Shown: positions 58,061 to 64,000 of the stretch, piece by piece | How positions within the stretch are numbered: position 1 is the first letter of the stretch | How the letters are laid out: every line of letters starts with the position of its first letter | Origin: Paracoccus zeaxanthinifaciens ATCC 21588 | Lineage (GTDB): Bacteria; Pseudomonadota; Alphaproteobacteria; Rhodobacterales; Rhodobacteraceae | DNA: 64,000 bases | Direction: 5' to 3' | NCBI RefSeq assembly: GCF_000420145.1 | Contig: NZ_ATUJ01000004.1 | Coordinates: 62,001-126,000 of the forward strand | Translations under genes and position numbers: made by a program | The notes under the pieces: generated by a model | Databases searched by the model: none | Seen by the model: the letters and a program-made list of their open reading frames with translations, nothing else | Told to the model about the DNA's origin: nothing

Positions 58061-60147
58061 TGAAGGGTCGGGCCGCCTGACGAAAGTTGGGCGGCCACGG
58101 CATCGGCCAGCTCGGACAGGGTGAAGGGCTTGGACAGGAAGCTGGCGCCCGCGACGGGAACCTGGCCGTCCACGAACACGTCCTCGGTATAGCCCGACAT
58201 GAAGATGACCTTGGCCGCGCGATGCGTCTCGCGCGCCTTGCGGACCCAGGCGGGGCCGTCCATTCCCGGCATCACGACATCCGTGACGAAGATGTCCACG
58301 GCGCGCGACTGTTCCTCCAGCGCCTTCAGCGCCTCTTCGCCAGTGGCGGCCTCGATCACGTCATAGCCCTTCAGCCGCAGCGCGCGCGCGGCGAAGGCGC
58401 GGACGGGGGCCTCGTCCTCGACCAGCAGCACGGTGGCGCGTTCGGCCTGCCGGACCTGCGGCGCGGGCCTTGGGGCGACTGCCTCGGGGATGACGGCCTC
58501 GTTCGCGGGGAAATAGATCGAGAAGGTCGTGCCCTTCCCCATCGCGCTGTCGCAGAAGATGTATCCCCCGGTCTGCTTGACGATCCCGTATGCGGTGGAC
58601 AGGCCAAGGCCCGTCCCCTCGCCGATGCGCTTGGTGGTGAAGAAGGGCTCGAATATCTTGGCAAGATGCTCGGGCGCGATGCCGGTGCCTTCGTCGCGCA
58701 CGACGATGCGGACGTAATCGCCCGGCGGCATGGCGACATCGTCGCGCTGCACCGTGTCGGACATGGCGGCATTCTCGGCCCGGACCGAGATCTGGCCACC
58801 ATCTGGCATCGCATCCCGCGCGTTCACCACGAGGTTCATGATCACCTGTTCAAGCTGGCGCTTGTCGGCGCGGACGGCCCGCAGCGCGGGGTCGTAGGTG
58901 ATCGCAAGGCCGACCTTCTCGCCCACCAGGCGGTTCAGCAGATGGGTCAGGTCGGCCAGCGTCTCGCGCAGGTTCAGCACCTCCAGGCGCAATGTCTGCT
59001 TGCGGGAGAACGCCAGCAGCTGCCCGACAAGCGCCGCCGCGCGATTGGCGTTCTGGCTGATCTGGTCGAGGTCGGCGTAATCCGGGTCGCATTCGTCACG
59101 CCGCAGCATCAGCAGGTCGCAATGCCCGCTGATCGCCGTCAGAAGGTTGTTGAAATCATGCGCGACACCGCCGGCCAGTTGGCCGATGGCCTGCATCTTC
59201 TGGCTTTGCGCGAACTGCGCCTCGAGCGTCTTCAGCGCGCTTGCATCGGTCATCACCGCCGTCAGGCGATCGGCCCGCGCGGCATCGCGCGCCAGCGAGA
59301 TCTGGAAGTGCCGCTCTCGCAGCTCGGGGCCGCGGCCTTCGGGGTGGCGCAGGCGCAACATCTCGGTCGTGTTCACGACACGCCCGGCCGCGACATCCGC
59401 GATCCATTCCGTCACGGGCCGTCCGGGGCCATCGAGGATCGTGGCGATGCTGCGATCGGCGCATTCGGTGCGCCCGTCCAGCAGGTCGCGCGCGCTGCGG
59501 TTCGCGCGAAGGATCGTGCCATCCGCGGCCAGTCGCAGCAACGCGACGGGGATGGCCTCGAACTCGTCCGCAGACTCGGCCTCGAGGCTCATCGCGATGT
59601 CGATGACGGCAGGCTCGCTGCCGTTGCCCTGAAGCGTCCAGATCTGCAGCGGCGCGTCGGGAAGGCTGCCCAGCACCAGCGTCTCGTCGGGGCCGACCGA
59701 CAGCTCGGCCGTGCCATAGCGCCATGCGCGTGCGATCAGGTCGTCGATATCGCCCTGCGCATCGGCGCGTCGGCGCGTGAACAGCCCCGCGATGGGGCGT
59801 CCGGTATGATCCTCGAACGCGTGACGCGCGGCGCGGTTCTGGAACAGGACCAGCCCATCGGGATCGCAGACCCAGACGGGTTCGTCGGTCGCCGCGACCT
59901 CGCCCCGGATCGCCTTCAGCGCGCGCCTGGACGCGATGCCCCGCATCGCCTGCTGCAGCGACAGCGCGCCGCCCAGAAGATACCACGCGACCGCCACGCT
60001 GGCCCCGATCACCGCCGAGCGTCCAAGCGCGGCCTCGGGTGCGACCATCAGCAGGCCCGCCCCCACCGCCATCGGTGCCAGCAGCAGCGGCATGGCGGTC
60101 ATCGTCGCGTTGCGCGACATCCGCAGATGACGGTCCAGAAAGCCCAT
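58057..60147 (-). CDS. cckA: CckA-like hybrid sensor histidine kinase / response regulator
   Basis: A 696-residue protein with two N-terminal membrane helices (about 16-36 and 45-64), two PAS-like regions (about 85-180 and 195-305), the dimerisation helix with phospho-acceptor His330 in GQLAGGVAHDFNNLL, an HATPase domain (VMNLVVNARDAM-type N box, DEGTGIAPE, GEGTGLGLST) and a C-terminal receiver with Asp in FVTDVVMPGMDG. In Caulobacter and Rhodobacter CckA feeds phosphate through ChpT to CtrA. The start at 60147 has an AAGGGG site. A CtrA-type box lies 50 bases upstream. Confidence 0.92.
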   Translation of the reverse strand: MGFLDRHLRMSRNATMTAMPLLLAPMAVGAGLLMVAPEAALGRSAVIGASVAVAWYLLGGALSLQQAMRGIASRRALKAIRGEVAATDEPVWVCDPDGLVLFQNRAARHAFEDHTGRPIAGLFTRRRADAQGDIDDLIARAWRYGTAELSVGPDETLVLGSLPDAPLQIWTLQGNGSEPAVIDIAMSLEAESADEFEAIPVALLRLAADGTILRANRSARDLLDGRTECADRSIATILDGPGRPVTEWIADVAAGRVVNTTEMLRLRHPEGRGPELRERHFQISLARDAARADRLTAVMTDASALKTLEAQFAQSQKMQAIGQLAGGVAHDFNNLLTAISGHCDLLMLRRDECDPDYADLDQISQNANRAAALVGQLLAFSRKQTLRLEVLNLRETLADLTHLLNRLVGEKVGLAITYDPALRAVRADKRQLEQVIMNLVVNARDAMPDGGQISVRAENAAMSDTVQRDDVAMPPGDYVRIVVRDEGTGIAPEHLAKIFEPFFTTKRIGEGTGLGLSTAYGIVKQTGGYIFCDSAMGKGTTFSIYFPANEAVIPEAVAPRPAPQVRQAERATVLLVEDEAPVRAFAARALRLKGYDVIEAATGEEALKALEEQSRAVDIFVTDVVMPGMDGPAWVRKARETHRAAKVIFMSGYTEDVFVDGQVPVAGASFLSKPFTLSELADAVAAQLSSGGPTLH

Positions 60148-60196
60148 GCGATTCGCCCCTTGATCCTTCGGCAGGGGCCAGGATGACCGCAAAGCG

Positions 60197-60212
60197 GTTA
60201 ATGTGCGGTTAA
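60197..60212 (-). promoter_or_regulatory. Putative CtrA-binding site upstream of cckA
   Basis: On the cckA strand the sequence reads TTAA-CCGCACA-TTAAC, a perfect match to the CtrA consensus TTAA-N7-TTAAC. It lies 50-65 bases before cckA and within the 71-base gap after rsmB. Confidence 0.72.
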
Positions 60213-60218
60213 TCGCGG

Positions 60219-61367
60219 TCAGCCGCATCGCATCAGCGCGACGAAGAACCCGTCCCCGGCATCCAGCGGGGTCATCAGCCGGCGCGTCTGCAGCGTGAAC
60301 CGCGGATGGCGGGCAAGGAACGCCTCGACCTGCGCGTCGTTCTCGTCCCGCAGGAGGGAACAGGTCATGTAGGCCAGGTGGCCGCCGGGCTTCACCAGCC
60401 CCGCCACCCGATCGAGGATCTCGGCCTGAAGGGCAAGCAGCCCTTGCAGGCCATCCTCGTCCAGTCGCCATTTCGCATCCGGCCCCCGACGCCACGTGCC
60501 GCTGCCCGAACAGGGCACATCGGCGACCAGCAGATCGACCGGATCGCGCGGCGCCTCGACCACACGGATCCGGGCATGCGCACGGGCCGCCCGCGCGGGC
60601 AGATCGCCAAGGCGGGCGGGAGAGGCGTCATGCGCAAGGTAGCGCGCGTCAGGTTCGCGCGCGGCAAGGGCAAGCGACTTGCCGCCCCCGCCCGCGCAGA
60701 AATCCAGCACCGTGTCGCCCGCCTTCAGCGGCAGCATCGCGCAGGCGATCTGCGGCGACAGGTCCTGCAGCTCAACCAGACCGTCCTTGTAGGGCGCGCT
60801 CTGGGCCAGCTTGCGTTCGTTGCGGGTGATGCGCAGGGCGGTGGGCAGGTCGGGATGCGGCGCGGTCTCGATCCCGGCCTCGGCCAGCGCCGCCATCGCG
60901 GCATCCGGCGTGCCGCGCTGCGGATTGACGCGCAGCCAGACCGGCGCGCGTTCGGTCATGACACGCGCGACAGGGGCCGCGTCGGAACCAAGCGCCTCGT
61001 TCCAGCGGGGGCGCAGCCAGTCGGGCAGGTCGTCCGGCAGATCGGCGGGGGCGACATGCGCGGCCTCGTGGTCGGTCAGGGCGGCGGGGGCGTGCCTCTC
61101 GCCCGTGAAGATCGCGGCGGGGTCACCGCTTTCGGCGCGCAGATGGCCGATCATCAGCCCCCGCCCCGTCAGCGCGCCCCCAAGCGCGGCAAGGCTGTCG
61201 CGACGGCGCAGCGCGCCGAAGACCAGGTCGCGCAGCGCGGCACGGTCCCCGGACCCCGCAAACCGGCTGGCGCGCGACCAGCGCAGCAGCGCGGCCTCGG
61301 CGGGGGTGCCTTCCAGGATACGGTCGAGAATTTCGGCTGCGGCGGCGATGCGGGCGGCGGGGGTCAT
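60219..61367 (-). CDS. rsmB: RsmB/NOP-family 16S rRNA cytosine-C5 methyltransferase
   Basis: A 382-residue RNA m5C methyltransferase. The SAM-binding motif is LDFCAGGGGKSLALA, motif IV is DVPCSGSGTW with a catalytic Cys, and motif VI is YMTCSLL with the second Cys. An N-terminal NusB-like helical region (1-110) precedes it, as in RsmB. It lies 9 bases after the membrane gene at 61377 and is followed by cckA on the same strand. Confidence 0.92.
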   Translation of the reverse strand: MTPAARIAAAAEILDRILEGTPAEAALLRWSRASRFAGSGDRAALRDLVFGALRRRDSLAALGGALTGRGLMIGHLRAESGDPAAIFTGERHAPAALTDHEAAHVAPADLPDDLPDWLRPRWNEALGSDAAPVARVMTERAPVWLRVNPQRGTPDAAMAALAEAGIETAPHPDLPTALRITRNERKLAQSAPYKDGLVELQDLSPQIACAMLPLKAGDTVLDFCAGGGGKSLALAAREPDARYLAHDASPARLGDLPARAARAHARIRVVEAPRDPVDLLVADVPCSGSGTWRRGPDAKWRLDEDGLQGLLALQAEILDRVAGLVKPGGHLAYMTCSLLRDENDAQVEAFLARHPRFTLQTRRLMTPLDAGDGFFVALMRCG

Positions 61368-61376
61368 GGCTGGCCT

Positions 61377-61985
61377 TCAGGTCTTGGGGCGTCGTGGCAA
61401 AAGCGCGCCGCTGATCAGCAATGGCAGTCCCGCCCCCACGGCAAGGACCAGCCCCGCAAGGCGCTGATCCAGCATGACCGGCAGACCCCAGATCGCGGCG
61501 CCCTCGATATGGTGGGGATAGAGGATATCGCCCGCCGAAAGCAATGCGGCACCGATGGCGACCAGTGTCGCCCCAAGCGCGATCATGGGCAGGCGCGCGG
61601 GCCCCCGCCTCCAGAAGCACCACGCCGCCAGCAGGACGATGATCGCGGGCAGCGAGGGCGCATGGAACCAAGCCAGCTCGGCCAGGCGGGGGACATGCGC
61701 GGCCACGACCGCCAGCGGCAGAAGCGGCCAGGCGACCGCCACGGGCCGGGCCGCGGCCATCGCAGGCCCCGCCAGCAGCATCGCCACCAGCAGCTGCGCC
61801 GCCTGCCCCGAGGCCAGCATCCGCCCCAGACCCGACAGCGGCGAGACCAGCACCACCGCCGCCAGAAGCACCGCGACCGGCGACCGGCGCAGGAACACCG
61901 CCATCGCCAAGACCAGAAGCCAAGCCGCAGGGTCGGCGCTGAAACCGCGCCAGGGCGCATCGGGTGTGGGAAGATCGAACAGCAT
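61377..61985 (-). CDS. Polytopic membrane protein, function unknown (weak CtaG-like resemblance)
   Basis: A 202-residue protein with about six predicted helices. Its opening (DPAAWLLVLAMAVFLRR) and end (MLDQRLAGLVLAVGAGLPLL) faintly recall the Caa3-type oxidase assembly factor CtaG family, but the match is too weak to name a function. It lies immediately upstream of rsmB on the same strand. Confidence 0.6.
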   Translation of the reverse strand: MLFDLPTPDAPWRGFSADPAAWLLVLAMAVFLRRSPVAVLLAAVVLVSPLSGLGRMLASGQAAQLLVAMLLAGPAMAAARPVAVAWPLLPLAVVAAHVPRLAELAWFHAPSLPAIIVLLAAWCFWRRGPARLPMIALGATLVAIGAALLSAGDILYPHHIEGAAIWGLPVMLDQRLAGLVLAVGAGLPLLISGALLPRRPKT

Positions 61986-62099
61986 GACCGTCTTTGACCA
62001 GCGCGATCACGCTCATGCAAGCGTGAAGCCGCGAATGTCGACAACAGGGCCGCGAATGGTGAAACTGCGTCCTGCCGCACCTGCATCCACGGAGAACCG

Positions 62100-63383
62100 A
62101 TGACCGACGCACCCCCGACCGGCCCCATGACCGGCCGGCCGCATGACGCGCCGCCCAGCCCGCAGCACGGAACCCAGGGCGACCGCTATGCCCGGGAACT
62201 GGAGCGCCATCTCGACTGGCTCGACACCTTCACCTCGACCGCGCTCGGGGTGCTGGCATCGGCCTCGGGGATCTATACCTATCTGGGGGTCAGGTCGCTT
62301 CTGGATCAGCCGGGCATCTGGACCACCTTCGCGGCGCTGGCCTATTCCATCGCGGTCTCGGTCGGGATCTTCGTGTTCTGGTCCTATCTGCTGCGGCTGC
62401 TGCCCGCGATGCGCAGCGCGGCGTCGCGGATGGGGCTGCTGCTGGCGATGTGCCTGGGCTGCGTGGCGATCGTCGCGATGTCGTCCTGGCTGAACGCCGC
62501 GGCCCTTGCGGGCGGTGCGGCGGTCGAAACGCACATGGCCAACACGGTGCAATCCTATCAGTCCTCGTTGGAGCGTGCGCACGCGAACGCGGTCGCGGGG
62601 CAGGCCCTGTCGCGCGACGTGGCCCGCGTGCGCCAAAGCTTCGACGACCTGTCCGCACAAGAGGAAGGCGGCACGCTGTCGGGCTTCCAAGGGCGCGGCG
62701 CGGTCTTTCGCGTTCTGACCCAGAAGGGGGCCGAGCTGACGGCCCTCGAAACACAGCTGATCGAGGCCGAGGGCCCGATCGAGGACACCTTCGCCCAGGG
62801 GAACGCCGTCCTGTCGCGGATGCGCGGCATCGCCGTCGGCGCGGGCCCGCTCGAGGATCGGACCGTCCAGTTCTCGGAGGATGCGGTCGAGCTGGCGGGC
62901 ATGATCACCCGCCTGCGGCAGCTGAACCCCGCGCCGCTGGTCACGCGGGCTGCGCAGGACTTGTCGGAATCCGCGATCCTGCCCGAACTGGACGGCAGCA
63001 CGGAAGGGATCCGGCAGGGGCAGTCCAGCACCATCGCCTCGGTGCTGGGGCTGGTCGATCAGCGCGCGCGCACCCTGGGCCAGGCCGCGTCCGAGGTCGA
63101 GGCCCTGCCCCAGCCCGACGAGGCGGTCTATACCCCCATGTCGGGCGCGGATGCGGTCATCGTCTATGCCCGCAACTTCGTGCCTGCATGGGCGGGCGCC
63201 ATATCCATCGACCTGCTGCCCGCCGTCCTGGTCTTCATCATGGTCGTCGTGCAGGCCGCGATCCGGTCGGGGCGCGGGCTGCATCACACGGATGACCGGA
63301 TGACGGTGGGCGAATTGCGCGCCGCGCTGGCGGCATCGGAACTGCTGCGCGAGCACGATGCGGCGCAGGCGCGGCGGGACTGA
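62100..63383 (+). CDS. Four-helix membrane protein with a large extracytoplasmic domain, function unknown
   Basis: I do not recognise the family of this 427-residue protein. It has three N-terminal helices (about 46-66, 73-100, 111-139), a long hydrophilic, probably periplasmic, mostly helical region (140-355) and a fourth helix (361-388) followed by a short charged tail. The arrangement resembles scaffolding or assembly proteins rather than transporters. It is followed after 4 bases by the ClpP-like protease gene, so the two are probably co-expressed and functionally linked. Confidence 0.72.
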   Translation: MTDAPPTGPMTGRPHDAPPSPQHGTQGDRYARELERHLDWLDTFTSTALGVLASASGIYTYLGVRSLLDQPGIWTTFAALAYSIAVSVGIFVFWSYLLRLLPAMRSAASRMGLLLAMCLGCVAIVAMSSWLNAAALAGGAAVETHMANTVQSYQSSLERAHANAVAGQALSRDVARVRQSFDDLSAQEEGGTLSGFQGRGAVFRVLTQKGAELTALETQLIEAEGPIEDTFAQGNAVLSRMRGIAVGAGPLEDRTVQFSEDAVELAGMITRLRQLNPAPLVTRAAQDLSESAILPELDGSTEGIRQGQSSTIASVLGLVDQRARTLGQAASEVEALPQPDEAVYTPMSGADAVIVYARNFVPAWAGAISIDLLPAVLVFIMVVVQAAIRSGRGLHHTDDRMTVGELRAALAASELLREHDAAQARRD

Positions 63384-63387
63384 GGGG

Positions 63388-64000
63388 ATGCGACTGTTCT
63401 CCTCTCCTCAATCCGCGATCCGGTCGGTGCTCATCGCGCAGGTCGTGCTGGGCGTGGCCATCGTGGCGATCGACCTGCGCGACGATCCGGGCAATGCCGC
63501 GCCGGGCCTGTTCACCCCGCAGGAAGGTCCGTCCGTCCGCCCCTATCGCCCCGACCTGCGCCCCGCAGAACCGGGCGCGCCCGCGATGCGCCCCATGCCC
63601 AAGCAGCTGGAGTTCAGCGAAACCGACGACGCCATCGTGATCGAGGGCCAGATCGCCGTAGGCGATGCCGACCGCTTTGCCGAATGGCTGGACGAAACCC
63701 GCCCCGCCGCGTCCGAGGTGTCGCTGGACAGCTCGGGCGGTTCTGTCGCGGATGCGCTGGCCATCGGGCGCACGATCCGGGGCGCGGGATACGACACGCG
63801 GATCGCGCAGGGTTCGGTCTGCATGTCGGCCTGCCCCTACATGCTGGCAGGCGGCACGGAACGCCGCGCCGACGAGGGATCGACCGTGGGCGTGCACCAG
63901 CACTACTTCGGCAAGAACGCGATCCTGCCCGCCTTCATGGCCGTCAGCGACGTGCAGCGCGCGCAGGCCAGCGTCATGGACTATCTGACCGAGATGGGCG
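63388..64000 (+). CDS. ClpP-like secreted protease (COG3904 type), 3' end cut by the window
   Basis: The first 204 residues are visible. An N-terminal membrane anchor or signal (about 10-30) is followed by an Arg/Pro-rich linker and a crotonase-fold domain. Ser147 in CMSAC and His170 in VGVHQHY sit where ClpP-like proteases keep their catalytic Ser and His, and SLDSSGGSVADALAIGRTIR matches the family. COG3904 proteins are predicted periplasmic, ClpP-like proteases. The ATG is 4 bases after the upstream stop, with the SD-like GAGGGG directly abutting it, so the exact start is uncertain. Confidence 0.8.
   Translation, partial: MRLFSSPQSAIRSVLIAQVVLGVAIVAIDLRDDPGNAAPGLFTPQEGPSVRPYRPDLRPAEPGAPAMRPMPKQLEFSETDDAIVIEGQIAVGDADRFAEWLDETRPAASEVSLDSSGGSVADALAIGRTIRGAGYDTRIAQGSVCMSACPYMLAGGTERRADEGSTVGVHQHYFGKNAILPAFMAVSDVQRAQASVMDYLTEMG

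Overview
The window is ordinary, gene-dense, high-GC chromosome from an alphaproteobacterium of the Rhodobacterales, most likely close to Paracoccus. This assignment rests on several features: 5-aminolevulinate synthase (HemA, C4 pathway), a DksA with a single zinc-finger cysteine, a short prolyl-tRNA synthetase, the CckA hybrid kinase, an iron-sulfur photolyase, GTTC-N7-GTTC upstream of recA, and a TTAA-N7-TTAAC box upstream of cckA. Genus is inference. I see no tRNA, rRNA, CRISPR array, insertion sequence, prophage or obvious pseudogene. No stretch over 300 bases lacks a gene.

Layout. 1-8 kb: the end of a cyclophilin, a divergent pyruvate,phosphate dikinase, a SleB-type wall hydrolase, then folB-folP-glmM. 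7-17 kb: an FAD monooxygenase, dksA, a MoxR ATPase, a SIMPL protein, a 951-residue composite membrane protein, a TraB/GumN protein, and groES-groEL behind a perfect CIRCE. 17-24 kb: ppx, ppk, hda and an AI-2E permease on the minus strand, divergent from proS. 24-30 kb: a branched-chain amino-acid ABC operon (binding protein, livG, livF, livH, livM). 30-46 kb: guaA, FeS photolyase, an ABM-GNAT fusion, pepF, two M19 dipeptidases, rbsD, a 48-residue entericidin-like lipoprotein, lepA, a PfpI/HAD/EamA cluster, a sirtuin, an orphan ParA and rodZ. 46-57 kb: hemA behind an FNR-like box, an M20 peptidase, a lytic transglycosylase-like lipoprotein, gatB, small DUF proteins, alaS and recA with an SOS box. 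57-64 kb: a sulfotransferase-like gene, cckA with a CtrA-type box, rsmB, and an unknown pair made of a four-helix membrane protein and a ClpP-like secreted protease cut by the window end.

How it fits together. Most genes are housekeeping: folate, envelope precursor, translation, chaperonin, polyphosphate, haem and DNA repair. A peptide and amino-acid theme recurs (Liv transporter, PepF, two M19 and one M20 peptidase). The most informative regulatory signals are CIRCE at groES, the SOS box at recA, the FNR-like box at hemA and the CtrA-type box at cckA, which would close a CckA-CtrA feedback loop. I found no clearly new defence or mobile system. The best leads for undescribed biology are the composite protein at 10818-13673 with its repeated ARPP motifs, the ABM-GNAT fusion with a Cys/His-rich leader, and the membrane protein/protease pair at the right end.
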